64,000 bases of DNA. Origin: Paenibacillus silvestris (GTDB taxonomy: Bacteria > Bacillota > Bacilli > Paenibacillales > NBRC-103111). The position numbers were made by a program, and so were the translations under genes. The notes beneath the pieces were generated by a model. It saw nothing but the letters and a program-made list of their open reading frames with translations. It did not search any database and was not told where the DNA came from. The stretch covers positions 1,029,065 through 1,093,064 of the forward strand of contig NZ_WTUZ01000022.1 in NCBI RefSeq assembly GCF_009882985.1. Direction: 5' to 3'. Shown piece by piece: positions 7,748 through 15,622 of this stretch; position 1 is the stretch's first letter; each line of letters begins with the position of its first letter.

Positions 7748-9078
7748 TTGTCTTGCATACATTGTTATGGAGCATCTTCATCGTATTGCTTCTATATACA
7801 ATTTTGCCTACTATTACTGTTCGTTTACTTTATTTGTGGGTGTACAAAAAGAAGGTGACCAAGGATGGGATCGCTTTAACTTTTGACGATGGTCCTGATC
7901 CAGAGTTTACACCGCAGTTGTTGGATCTTCTCTCCAAATATCAGGTCAAAGCCACATTCTTTGTACTTGGATCTAAAGCGGAGAAGTATCCAGATATCAT
8001 CCAACGTATTCATCAAGAAGGTCATCTGGTTGGCATTCATAATTATGTTCATTGGACGAATGCATGTATGACCCCCAAAAAGGTTCGAAAGCAATTAACA
8101 GATTCTGTAGAGGCGATTGAGAAAATTATTGGGATAAAGCCGATTTATTATCGTCCGCCTTGGGGTATTATTAATGTCTTTGACTTGTTTTTGGTGAAGC
8201 GATTTCGTTTGGTGCTCTGGTCGTTAATGGTAAAAGATTGGAGAAGTAAGGGAGGCATTGAACGGATAAAATCAAACTTGCTAGCCAAACTGCAAGCGAA
8301 TCATATTATCGTACTTCATGATAGTGGGCAGACTTTTGGGGCAAACAGAGATGCGCCTCAATATATGTTGGAAGCCCTCGATGCTTTCCTTGAAATCTGC
8401 AAACAGCGAAGCTTTACCTTTCTACCACTAGACACCTATTTACTGTTGCTTCAAGTTAAGAAGCGAGCACCTAGTCGACTTGCAAAGAAATTCCTCGTTT
8501 TCATCTGGTTAAAATGGGAGCGTGTTTTCAATCGGTTATTCAATATCCGGCCAATTGATGTGGATAATCAAATTTTTTATAGCCGAGTGTGCAAGTATCA
8601 CGGGAAAACGATCCATTTGGGAAGTGGGGAAGAGCTGAGTTCCGGAGATCTGGTTATTGAGCTTCATTTTAATAATGAGAAACTACATCAATTGATTACC
8701 GAATCTAACTCAATGTTTCAACTTGCTGTAAAAATGAAGCAAGATGTACAGAGCTTTCTGCCCACGCTGGCACAACATGTTCATCTCTTGCCCGAAAAGG
8801 TTAAAGCGATTTACGGAATCACTATGATTCATAGAGGTTCAAGACAATTAGGTTTTACCGTGACAGAGTTACCAAAAGGTTTGTTCAGCAAACTTACACA
8901 GCTCTATTTAAAGATGTTATTATACGTTCTTCATCCTAACGGAAAAGATCGATTAAAACTGAAAAGTGAACTATTGTCTCCTAGAATAGCAACTATTTCT
9001 ACGGAGGAGCTCTACAATAAATACGCGGTTTCTGTGGAACCTATACCGATCCCAGAACATGCGATTTCGATCAGTTAG
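7744..9078 (+). CDS. Membrane-anchored polysaccharide deacetylase family protein
   Basis: An N-terminal membrane helix (residues 3-34) is followed by a NodB-type deacetylase domain: TFDDGPD at residues 46-52 with the metal/catalytic Asp pair, KATFFVLG, the zinc-ligand pair HNYVH, YYRPPWG and IIVLHDSG. Residues beyond about 240 form a second domain that I relate only tentatively to YkoP-like proteins. The enzyme would remove acetyl groups from a surface glycan or glycolipid head group outside the cell. GTG 7744 overlaps the preceding TGA; an in-frame ATG at 7681 would extend it by 21 residues into the glycosyltransferase gene. It lies between a glycolipid glycosyltransferase and a TVP38-like gene. 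Confidence 0.85.
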   Translation: MIVLHTLLWSIFIVLLLYTILPTITVRLLYLWVYKKKVTKDGIALTFDDGPDPEFTPQLLDLLSKYQVKATFFVLGSKAEKYPDIIQRIHQEGHLVGIHNYVHWTNACMTPKKVRKQLTDSVEAIEKIIGIKPIYYRPPWGIINVFDLFLVKRFRLVLWSLMVKDWRSKGGIERIKSNLLAKLQANHIIVLHDSGQTFGANRDAPQYMLEALDAFLEICKQRSFTFLPLDTYLLLLQVKKRAPSRLAKKFLVFIWLKWERVFNRLFNIRPIDVDNQIFYSRVCKYHGKTIHLGSGEELSSGDLVIELHFNNEKLHQLITESNSMFQLAVKMKQDVQSFLPTLAQHVHLLPEKVKAIYGITMIHRGSRQLGFTVTELPKGLFSKLTQLYLKMLLYVLHPNGKDRLKLKSELLSPRIATISTEELYNKYAVSVEPIPIPEHAISIS

Positions 9079-9088
9079 GAAGTTTTAT

Positions 9089-9748
9089 ATGAAGCAAACA
9101 GGACCTAATATGAAGCTTTTAAGCGTTATAAGTATACTTGTCATTGTAGGTATCTCAAGCTATTATCTTTATCTTGTTTATACCGGAGAAGCAGAAGGAC
9201 TCATTAATCGTATTCGGGATCTTGGGTGGATAGGCATTATCATTGGCATCCTTGTGCAATCTATTGTTAATATTCTCCCGGTACCCGGGGAGTTTATCTC
9301 TATCGCACTCATGGAAATATATGGTCCCCTATGGGGCGGTGTTTATTCATGGATAGGCGGTGTACTAGGCGCGGTGGGGGCGCTGTATGTAACCAAATGG
9401 ATTGCAAAGCCTTTCTTCAGTAAATTAGCGCAGCCATTTCTTCAAAGAGTAGAAGAGTTCACAAAGAGGCATGAAACGTTTGGACTTTTACTCATTCGAT
9501 TCGTCCCTTTGGTCCCGTATCATTTTGTGAATTATGCGTTGGGTTTTTTGAAAATAAACATATGGCCTTTTATCTGGACCACGGGCTTGGGCATACTTCC
9601 CTTTACGATTGCAATGAGTGGTCTTTATGCGGGGGTTCGTAATGGTTCACTCTTATGGGGAGCTATTGGCATCGTCATATTTATAGGATTGCTAGGATTA
9701 AGCTTGCTGATAAAAGGAAGGCGCAGAGGAGTCTCCGACCGGGTATGA
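9089..9748 (+). CDS. TVP38/TMEM64 (VTT domain) family membrane protein
   Basis: The protein has about 219 residues and five or six hydrophobic segments. Conserved family features are NILPVPGEFISIALMEIYG, WGGVYSWIGGVLGAVGALY and the segment LLIRFVPLVPYHFVNYALGF with the conserved Arg and Pro. The VTT superfamily, which includes DedA, is linked to lipid movement across membranes. ATG 9089 follows TAGGAAG; an ATG 30 bp upstream lies inside the deacetylase gene. It is the third gene of the UgtP-deacetylase-TVP38 operon, closed by a terminator 50 bp on. The cargo is unknown. Confidence 0.85.
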   Translation: MKQTGPNMKLLSVISILVIVGISSYYLYLVYTGEAEGLINRIRDLGWIGIIIGILVQSIVNILPVPGEFISIALMEIYGPLWGGVYSWIGGVLGAVGALYVTKWIAKPFFSKLAQPFLQRVEEFTKRHETFGLLLIRFVPLVPYHFVNYALGFLKINIWPFIWTTGLGILPFTIAMSGLYAGVRNGSLLWGAIGIVIFIGLLGLSLLIKGRRRGVSDRV

Positions 9749-9799
9749 AGTCGGTTAAACTTAAGCTATCATGAGCGGATCCTTCATATATGCAAATAG

Positions 9800-9836
9800 G
9801 AAAGCACCGCGTTAAATCTTATCGCGGTGCTTTTTT
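9800..9836 (+). terminator. Rho-independent terminator
   Basis: AAGCACCGCG / CGCGGTGCTT form a strong GC-rich stem with an 11-nt loop, followed by TTTTTT. It ends the operon 6587-9748. Confidence 0.9.
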
Positions 9837-9871
9837 CTGTGCTTTTTTTATTTCACATCGGTTAATGAAAG

Positions 9872-9905
9872 TTCTCATTTAATTCTCATTTTTTATTGTT
9901 ATGGT
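9872..9905 (+). promoter_or_regulatory. TTCTCAT direct-repeat promoter of a DedA gene
   Basis: TTCTCAT occurs at 9872 and 9883, 11 bp apart, and a -10-like TATGGT preceded by TGT starts at 9900, 17 bp after the second half-site. The repeat therefore covers the -35 region, as at promoters activated by OmpR-family regulators. Sites with the same layout lie at 12802-12835 and 26581-26614. Confidence 0.6.
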
Positions 9906-9979
9906 AGGGAAGCGAATCGATCTATCAGAGGTGTTTTACTGACAAATTCGCACAGAAATATACGATTGAGGTGATTTTA

Positions 9980-10594
9980 TTGCATCAGTTAATTGAATGG
10001 ATTTCAAATAATGCTATAGGATTAGTCACTAGTTACGGAGTACTCGGAATCTTTATTGGGATGTTGCTTGAGAGTGCTTGTATTCCCATCCCAAGTGAAG
10101 TCATCATGCTTTTTGGAGGCTTTTTCATTCAAAAAGGTGCCTTTCATTATTTTGAGGTTGTTAGCGCTGGTGTCTTAGGCAATTTAGTAGGATCTATCCT
10201 TATTTATTGGGTAGGAGCAACTGGGGCAAGAACATGGATAGAGAAATACGGTAAATACGTATGGATTCAAGCTGAGCATATTAATAAAGCTGAGCGCTGG
10301 TTTAATCGATATGGCGAATACGCGGTTTTTTTTGGAAGAAATTTACCCATCATTCGCACATTTATATCTTTACCAGCAGGTATTGTAAAAATGAATTTCC
10401 CTCGCTTCGTTATCTTTACTTTTCTCGGATGCTTACCTTGGAATTTGGCATTAACGTATGTTGGTTATAAACTAGGAGAAAACTGGAATCGCGTCGAGCC
10501 CTACATACGACCGTTCAGCTATGGGATAGCGCTTGTACTTGTCGTGCTTATTGGCAGACACATTTATAAACTAGTTCGAAATCATGCTCAGTAA
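9980..10594 (+). CDS. DedA family membrane protein
   Basis: This DedA protein of about 204 residues is full length for the family. It has the loop ESACIPIPSEVIMLFGGFF, VLGNLVGSILIYWVGATGAR and the conserved FFGRNLPIIRTFISLPAGI stretch with Arg and Pro at the expected positions, then two C-terminal helices. UptA-type DedA proteins return undecaprenyl phosphate to the cytoplasmic face of the membrane, a plausible role given the promoter shared with a BcrC-like phosphatase at 12884. TTG 9980 is 6 nt from GAGGTG; GTG 9971 overlaps that ribosome site and is less likely. It stands alone between its promoter and a short terminator. Confidence 0.9.
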   Translation: MHQLIEWISNNAIGLVTSYGVLGIFIGMLLESACIPIPSEVIMLFGGFFIQKGAFHYFEVVSAGVLGNLVGSILIYWVGATGARTWIEKYGKYVWIQAEHINKAERWFNRYGEYAVFFGRNLPIIRTFISLPAGIVKMNFPRFVIFTFLGCLPWNLALTYVGYKLGENWNRVEPYIRPFSYGIALVLVVLIGRHIYKLVRNHAQ

Positions 10595-10602
10595 CTAACT
10601 AA

Positions 10603-10623
10603 CCCCAGGCCTCTGGGGATTTT
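10603..10623 (+). terminator. Short hairpin terminator
   Basis: CCCCAG / CTGGGG with the loop GCCT is followed by ATTTTG. The U-tract is short, so termination may be partial and some transcript may continue into the regulator gene. Confidence 0.55.
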
Positions 10624-10705
10624 GTATAGAAAAACATCTAGATCTTCAAACTACGCGGGGGATACATTTCTTGGTAGACTCTAAATATGAGGCAAGGAGA
10701 TAACG

Positions 10706-11380
10706 ATGAAAAGAATATTGCTCATTGAAGATGAAAAAAACTTAGTTCGATTTATTCAATTGGAGTTGGAGCATGAGTCTTTTGAAGTGCAGGCAGCTTA
10801 TGATGGTAAATCTGGATTGGATTTAGCACTTCAAGAGGAGTGGGACTTAATCTTGTTGGATATCATGCTGCCGGGGCTTAATGGCATTGAGGTATGTCGC
10901 CGGATTCGTGCGGCTAAGAAGACACCGGTCTTGATGTTGACAGCCAGAGATAGTGTTGTTGATCGCGTATCTGGCTTGGATAGCGGTGCCGATGACTATA
11001 TGCCCAAACCATTTGCTATTGAAGAATTATTAGCTCGAATAAGAGCTATTTTCCGTCGTTTGGAGTTAGAGAGAGATTCCTCTCATGCCATGCTTTCTTT
11101 TCAGAATATTTCTGTTGATGTGGATGCCCATTTAGTTTATAAAGATCAGCAGATCGTTTCGCTTACGAAACGTGAGTTCGATCTATTAGTGATGTTCATG
11201 AGAAATCACCATCTTGTATTAACACGTGATATGCTTCTGGACCACGTATGGGGATATGATTCATTGGTTGAGACGAATGTGGTCGATGTTTATGTACGAT
11301 ATTTGCGAAACAAACTAGGTAATAACGGTGAAACTAGTTTAATTCATACTATACGAGGAATAGGATATGTCATGAGATGA
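10706..11380 (+). CDS. OmpR-family response regulator (ArlR/YkoG-like)
   Basis: The receiver domain begins KRILLIEDEKN, with phospho-acceptor Asp52 in LILLDIMLPG and GADDYMPKPFAIEELLARI; note Met where Val, Ile or Thr is usual before PKPF. The winged-helix domain shows SLTKREFDLLVMFM and TNVVDVYVRYLRNKL, ending IRGIGYVMR. It is paired with the kinase at 11377 through an ATGA overlap. The regulator at 25001-25699 is a paralogue. It is a good candidate for the protein binding the TTCTCAT repeats on both sides of this gene pair, though sequence alone does not prove it. Confidence 0.92.
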   Translation: MKRILLIEDEKNLVRFIQLELEHESFEVQAAYDGKSGLDLALQEEWDLILLDIMLPGLNGIEVCRRIRAAKKTPVLMLTARDSVVDRVSGLDSGADDYMPKPFAIEELLARIRAIFRRLELERDSSHAMLSFQNISVDVDAHLVYKDQQIVSLTKREFDLLVMFMRNHHLVLTRDMLLDHVWGYDSLVETNVVDVYVRYLRNKLGNNGETSLIHTIRGIGYVMR

Positions 11381-12783
11381 TTGAACGTCTAAGAATGAGC
11401 CTGCGGCGCCTCCCGATCAAATGGAAGCTCATGTTAGGAGCTACGGCATTAATCTTTTTAATATTTTCTTCCTATAATTTATCTCAATATGTAGTACTGA
11501 AACAGTGGATGATGAAACAAGAGAAAGACCAAATACAAGTCAATATGATTCAGCTTGAAGATTATTTTCACGAGAAATTAAATAGGGCAGAGACTCTGCA
11601 AATGACGGATAGTCGATCTTATTTAGAGAAAATAATTGGGAAAAATCAGTTGATACGTATTATTGATAAGGAAGGAACAGCTCAACTGACTGTCACAAAC
11701 CATTTTAATGAGAGCTGGGTTTCACCGAAGCCCATTCATTCACCTGAGCTTTTCGACATTACCTATCAGCAAGAACATATTTTAATTTATAGGAGTCCAT
11801 TGATAACCTCTGGATTTGTTGGAACTATTGAACTGGCAAGTAACTTGGAAACATTCGATCACTTTAGCCAGACGATTTTGTGGGTTATGTTAATCGGCGG
11901 GGTGTTGGCTATTTTCATAAGTGGAATTGGTGGCTTAGCCATTGCTCGGCAGTTTATGCATCCGATTCGAACATTGGCATCAACTATGCTGAGCGTCAAA
12001 GAGAATGGACTAAAGGAGCGGGTTGTTCAGATAGAAAATGGGGATGAATTATCCAGTCTAGCGAAGCTCTTTAATGAATTGATGAATCAACTCGAAGCCT
12101 CCTTTCGCCAACAGAAGCAGTTTGTTGAAGATGCTTCGCATGAACTTCGAACTCCAATAACCATTTTGGAGGGGCATCTATCGTTATTAGACCGATGGGG
12201 TAAATCGGATCCTGTAGTGCTTGATGAATCCTTGTCAGCATCCCTTCAAGAGACTAGACGTTTGAAAGGCATTGTTCAAGAACTTTTGACCTTAACAAAA
12301 GCTGAGTCTCAATTCTCATATGAAAATAGAGATCCGATTCTACTAGAACCGATCATTCATGAGACAATAAAAAGATTGGAACTGCTCCATCCTGATTTTG
12401 CATTTAAAGTGAATTTAGAAAAAATAAAAGGTGTTTTCCTATCGATAAATCCTTTGCACGTCGAGCAAATTCTTCTAATCGTGTTAGATAACGCAGTTAA
12501 ATACACGACCGATGATAAGAGAATTAACATTGAGGGTATCCGATTGGAAAATGAGGTTCAAATAACCATAATGGATTATGGAATTGGAATTCCCCAAGAG
12601 GAGTTAACTTATATATTCGACCGCTTCTACAGGGTGGATAAGGCAAGAAGTCGTGAATTAGCAGGTACAGGACTTGGGTTAAGCATTGCTAAGCGACTCA
12701 TGAATAATCATCAGGGAGAAATAACAGTCAGCAGTCAGGAGAAAGTCGGGACAAAAGTAAGTTTGAGATTCCCCATATCGTAA
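11377..12783 (+). CDS. Sensor histidine kinase (ArlS/YkoH-like)
   Basis: This 468-residue membrane kinase has a first TM segment near residues 17-37, an extracellular domain of about 130 residues, a second TM (WVMLIGGVLAIFISGIGGLA), HAMP, the H-box EDASHELRTPITILEGHL, an N-box (LDNAVKY), DYGIGIP, FDRFYRVDKARSR and GTGLGLSI. All catalytic motifs are intact. The extracellular domain is medium sized with no recognised ligand fold. Its start codon overlaps the regulator stop. The BcrC-like gene follows about 100 bp downstream behind its own promoter. Confidence 0.92.
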   Translation: MIERLRMSLRRLPIKWKLMLGATALIFLIFSSYNLSQYVVLKQWMMKQEKDQIQVNMIQLEDYFHEKLNRAETLQMTDSRSYLEKIIGKNQLIRIIDKEGTAQLTVTNHFNESWVSPKPIHSPELFDITYQQEHILIYRSPLITSGFVGTIELASNLETFDHFSQTILWVMLIGGVLAIFISGIGGLAIARQFMHPIRTLASTMLSVKENGLKERVVQIENGDELSSLAKLFNELMNQLEASFRQQKQFVEDASHELRTPITILEGHLSLLDRWGKSDPVVLDESLSASLQETRRLKGIVQELLTLTKAESQFSYENRDPILLEPIIHETIKRLELLHPDFAFKVNLEKIKGVFLSINPLHVEQILLIVLDNAVKYTTDDKRINIEGIRLENEVQITIMDYGIGIPQEELTYIFDRFYRVDKARSRELAGTGLGLSIAKRLMNNHQGEITVSSQEKVGTKVSLRFPIS

Positions 12784-12801
12784 AGTTGACCAATCAATCA
12801 T

Positions 12802-12835
12802 TTCTCATCTTCTTCTCATCTTCCCCGTGTAAAGT
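12802..12835 (+). promoter_or_regulatory. TTCTCAT direct-repeat promoter of the BcrC-like gene
   Basis: TTCTCAT at 12802 and 12813 are 11 bp apart; a -10-like TAAAGT starts at 12830, 17 bp after the second half-site. This is the same geometry as at 9872-9905, placing the operator over the -35 region. Confidence 0.6.
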
Positions 12836-12883
12836 TATTGTAAATGGTCGAGGCCATCTACTTTATATAAGGGATTGATTATA

Positions 12884-13486
12884 ATGGGTATCACTCAGAT
12901 GGACTATCAGTTGTTTCAGTTGGTTAATGATTTAGGGCGCACGATAACTGTTCTAAATCCTCTGATGCGTATGTTTGCTTCATATGCAGAGTATGTATTT
13001 TATATGGGCATCGTGATTTATTGGTTTGTTAGGCGTCAAATCAATCGGCAGATGGTAGCGCAATCGCTTATTTCTGCCTGTGTTGCATTTGCATGTAGTG
13101 GAATTATCGGGTATTTCTTCTACCGAGATCGCCCTTTCGTAACACATTCGGTGCTTCAATTAATTGAACATCCAGCGAATACTTCATTTCCAAGTGACCA
13201 TGCGACAGGAGCATTTGTTATTGCAGCTTCCATCTGGATGTTCCGCAGAAAAGAAGGCGCAGTTTGGCTCGCCCTAGCAGCTTGTATTGCTTTCTCCAGA
13301 GTATGGACAGGGATTCATTATCCATCTGATGTTGTGGCAGGAGCATTGCTTGGAATAGCAGCCGCGGTTGCTGTACATCGATTATTTCGTAGAGTTTCAA
13401 AAGCGCAAAACATTCTGAATCGAGTTATTCAGTGGTATGAAATTGTGGAGTGCAAAATATGGAGAAAAAAGATCGTAAGTAAATAA
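12884..13486 (+). CDS. PAP2 phosphatase, probable undecaprenyl-diphosphatase (BcrC-like)
   Basis: This 200-residue membrane phosphatase carries the three PAP2 motifs: a Y-R-D-R-P-F element (motif 1), SFPSDHATGAF (PSxH, motif 2) and SRVWTGIHYPSDV (SRxxxxxHxxSD, motif 3). BcrC-type members dephosphorylate undecaprenyl pyrophosphate on the outer membrane face, recycling the cell-wall lipid carrier and giving bacitracin tolerance. The N-terminus MDYQLFQLVNDLGR also resembles BcrC. ATG 12884 is 9 nt from AAGGGA; a TTG three codons earlier is less well placed. It is a single gene with a TTCTCAT-type promoter and a strong terminator. A second, probably different PAP2 protein lies at 28414. Confidence 0.85.
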   Translation: MGITQMDYQLFQLVNDLGRTITVLNPLMRMFASYAEYVFYMGIVIYWFVRRQINRQMVAQSLISACVAFACSGIIGYFFYRDRPFVTHSVLQLIEHPANTSFPSDHATGAFVIAASIWMFRRKEGAVWLALAACIAFSRVWTGIHYPSDVVAGALLGIAAAVAVHRLFRRVSKAQNILNRVIQWYEIVECKIWRKKIVSK

Positions 13487-13515
13487 TCAACAGCACTGCA
13501 GCTTGTTGAATTATA

Positions 13516-13548
13516 AAATCCGTTCAGAGATGAACGGATTTTTATTTT
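13516..13548 (+). terminator. Rho-independent terminator
   Basis: AAATCCGTTCA / TGAACGGATTT with the tetraloop GAGA, followed by TTATTTT. It ends the BcrC-like transcript. Confidence 0.9.
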
Positions 13549-13561
13549 CGAAAATGAAGAG

Positions 13562-13615
13562 TTAAGAAAGTTTTAAGAAATGGTTCACAAGCGTTTCATT
13601 TTTATTGCCTATGAT
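13562..13615 (+). promoter_or_regulatory. Promoter with TTAAG direct repeat
   Basis: GTTAAG-AAAGT-TTTAAG (TTAAG at 13562 and 13573) lies 37 bp upstream of a -10 TATGAT at 13610, exactly the spacing seen at 6486-6539. The two repeats agree at 15 of 19 positions from the first TTAAG. Transcription would start near 13622, directly before the tandem hairpin array. Confidence 0.65.
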
Positions 13616-13624
13616 TTAGTTGTA

Positions 13625-13869
13625 AGAGACTTTGAGCTACGCTCAAAGATCCCAAAGCAGAGAGACTTTGAGCTACACTCAAAGATCCCAAAGCAGAGAG
13701 ACTTTGAGCTACACTCAAAGATCCCAAAGCAGAGAGACTTTGAGCTACGCTCAAAGATCCCAAAGCAGAGAGACTTTGAGCTACGCTCAAAGATCCCAAA
13801 GCAGAGAGACTTTGAGCTACGCTCAAAGATCCCAAAGCAGAGAGACTTTGAGCTACACTCAAAGATCCC
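13625..13869 (+). repeat. Seven 36-bp tandem repeats, each a small hairpin, in a 5' leader
   Basis: Six complete 36-bp units and a seventh unit of 29 bp run head to tail. Each begins AGAGACTTTGAGCTAC and contains the inverted repeat CTTTGAG / CTCAAAG around a short loop; one position alternates between G and A (order G, A, A, G, G, G, A), the G form lengthening the stem to 8 bp. Since 36 is divisible by three, several frames stay open on both strands, but these are artefacts. The array ends 10 bp before the AGGAGG of the secreted-protein gene, so it makes up nearly the whole predicted leader. Confidence 0.95.
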
Positions 13870-13886
13870 TATATTAGGAGGAAAAC

Positions 13887-14798
13887 ATGAAAAAGTGGAT
13901 GATGTTAGGCAGCGCGGTTGGGATTAGCAGTATTGTCATGGTGACAACTGGGTTTAGTGCATTGGCGAGCACATCGGGGTATGAAGCATATAAATCAGCG
14001 CTTAAAAATACCAAAACGGTGCAAAATGTTGCTGTACAAGCAGAAGCGGCTTTGCAAGATAATGGGGCTATGCTTGCCAGTGCGAAGGGGGATTTTAAAG
14101 TTAGTCTAGATTCGAAAACAGCAAGCGGAAGCGCAGATGTACTAGTAGGTGGCACTCAGCAAACACTTAGCTTCTATAAGGAAGAGAATCAAACTGTACT
14201 TAAATCAGCTGCCAGTGATGTGTATTTCGTGAAACAGGAGAACGAGAAGAAACACAAAACCGAGAGTAAGCTGAATGAAACGGAAATTCCTCAGCAAGTT
14301 GAAACGGTCATTGATGCATTAGTCGGGAACTTGAAAGACTTTGTTGCTATCGATACGCAAGCAGACGGCTCCAAAGAAATATCCATCCAACTGGACAATG
14401 CTCAGATTCCAACTGTCGTGAATGCATTAGCTCCAATTGCTATTAAAGAAGCTACCAAAGAAGAGGGTGGCGAGATGAATGATGCTGCTCAGGCGAATGC
14501 GATGCCATTTCAAGACGATTTCTTGAAGAAAGCAGCTCCGCAATTGACCCAGGACATTAAAATCGAGCATGTATCGATTAAAGCAACAGTTAATACAGAT
14601 AATTATCTTTCACATCAAGAAGCAGATCTAACCGTTTCGGGTAAAGACGATGCAGGTACTGCACATCAAGTGACTCTTCACCTTCAAGCGAATCTGTCTG
14701 GATATAATCGTACAACACCCGAAACCATTGATCTTACTGGTAAAAGTGTACAAACGTTGAAACACGATCACCAAGGCAAACATGATGATAACGAATAA
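13887..14798 (+). CDS. Secreted protein of unknown function
   Basis: This 303-residue protein begins with a clear Sec signal peptide (MKKWMMLGSAVGISSIVMVT, cleavage near SALAS). The mature part is hydrophilic, rich in Ala, Lys, Asp, Gln and Thr and without cysteine, and looks like alternating beta strands and short helices (SAKGDFKVSLDSKTASGS, SNLKDF-type and LPVHLQ-type strands); it ends in a His/Asp-rich tail (KHDHQGKHDDNE). I do not recognise the family. A lipoprotein-carrier-like or ligand-presenting fold is only a guess. It is the first gene of a probable seven-gene operon with an ABC transporter and a two-component system, so it may bind the inducer or protect the surface. ATG 13887 follows AGGAGG. 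Confidence 0.8.
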   Translation: MKKWMMLGSAVGISSIVMVTTGFSALASTSGYEAYKSALKNTKTVQNVAVQAEAALQDNGAMLASAKGDFKVSLDSKTASGSADVLVGGTQQTLSFYKEENQTVLKSAASDVYFVKQENEKKHKTESKLNETEIPQQVETVIDALVGNLKDFVAIDTQADGSKEISIQLDNAQIPTVVNALAPIAIKEATKEEGGEMNDAAQANAMPFQDDFLKKAAPQLTQDIKIEHVSIKATVNTDNYLSHQEADLTVSGKDDAGTAHQVTLHLQANLSGYNRTTPETIDLTGKSVQTLKHDHQGKHDDNE

Positions 14799-14828
14799 AT
14801 AAAGGTTTACACAGAGGTAATTGTTCAT

Positions 14829-14860
14829 GCAGACAGGTCTCCCTATTGGAGCTTGTCTGC
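14829..14860 (+). other. Intercistronic hairpin
   Basis: GCAGACA / TGTCTGC with inner CTCC / GGAG forms a stem-loop in the gap between the secreted-protein gene and the ABC ATPase gene. No U-run follows, so an RNA-processing or differential-expression element is more likely than a terminator. Confidence 0.55.
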
Positions 14861-14884
14861 TGTTCATGGAATAGGGGGTACTCC

Positions 14885-15622
14885 ATGCATATTATTTTGG
14901 AAACAACGAATTTAAGTAAAGAATATGACAATAAGCGTGGAATCCAGGACATTACGCTTCAACTGCATGCTGGTGATATATATGGTTTACTCGGACCAAA
15001 CGGTGCTGGGAAAACGACATTTCTGAAATTAATTACGGGGTTAATTCGCCCAGATCGAGGAACAATTACGTTGTTTAATTATAAAATGCCTGAATATTTC
15101 GAAGCGGGTATGCAGCATGTTGGCACCATGATTGAGTCGGCTGATTTCTACGATTTTCTCACTGCGAATCAGTATTTAGAGCTAGTGGCCCGATTCTATC
15201 CCACTGTCGTATCCAAACGAATTGAAGAAGTATTGGATCTTGTAGGCTTATTCCAAGTGCGCAAAGAGAAGATTAAAGGTTATTCCACAGGAATGAAGCA
15301 GAAATTAGCACTAGCCGCGGCCATACTGCCTCAACCGAAGCTCGTTATCTTAGACGAGCCTACGAATGGCCTGGATATTGAAGGGACGGTCATGTTTCGA
15401 AAGTTGATAAAGAGGATGTCGGCTGAAATGGGAACGTCATTCTTAATTTCGAGCCACATGATTCACGAGCTAGAACAGTTGTGTAATCGAGTAGGGATCG
15501 TTGTAGGGGGGCATTTGAGAAGAGAAGGATACGTCACTGAATTATTGGAAGAAAATCAATCGTTAGAGCAATTCTATATCGATGAGCTTCAGCTTCCAAA
15601 GGAGGACAATGCGAGTGCATAA
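14885..15622 (+). CDS. ABC transporter ATP-binding protein (BcrA-like)
   Basis: This 245-residue ATPase has Walker A at residues 37-44 (GPNGAGKTT), a Q-loop region around GTMIESADFYDFLTA, signature YSTGMKQKLALA, Walker B LVILDEPTNGLD and the switch histidine in LISSHMIHELEQ. The sequence is typical of the BcrA/LanF group, which exports or detaches peptide antibiotics such as bacitracin and lantibiotics. ATG 14885 is 6 nt from GGGGG; an earlier in-frame ATG lies in the hairpin region. Its end overlaps the permease start by 14 bp. Downstream kinase and regulator genes suggest induction by the substrate. Confidence 0.9.
   Translation: MHIILETTNLSKEYDNKRGIQDITLQLHAGDIYGLLGPNGAGKTTFLKLITGLIRPDRGTITLFNYKMPEYFEAGMQHVGTMIESADFYDFLTANQYLELVARFYPTVVSKRIEEVLDLVGLFQVRKEKIKGYSTGMKQKLALAAAILPQPKLVILDEPTNGLDIEGTVMFRKLIKRMSAEMGTSFLISSHMIHELEQLCNRVGIVVGGHLRREGYVTELLEENQSLEQFYIDELQLPKEDNASA

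Noticed and set aside
9771..9792. Second copy of half of the 46-bp palindrome (GGATCCTTCATATATGC)
   Set aside because: Only partial similarity to GGATCCTTCTTATATCTGC with a length change and no inverted partner; probably chance.
13625..13869. CRISPR array
   Set aside because: The 36-bp units are directly adjacent with no unique spacers and there are no cas genes nearby.
13580..13927. Long open frames on both strands across the 36-bp repeats
   Set aside because: The repeat length is divisible by three, so frames stay open automatically; the products are simple 12-residue repeats without ribosome sites, and the region is a promoter leader.
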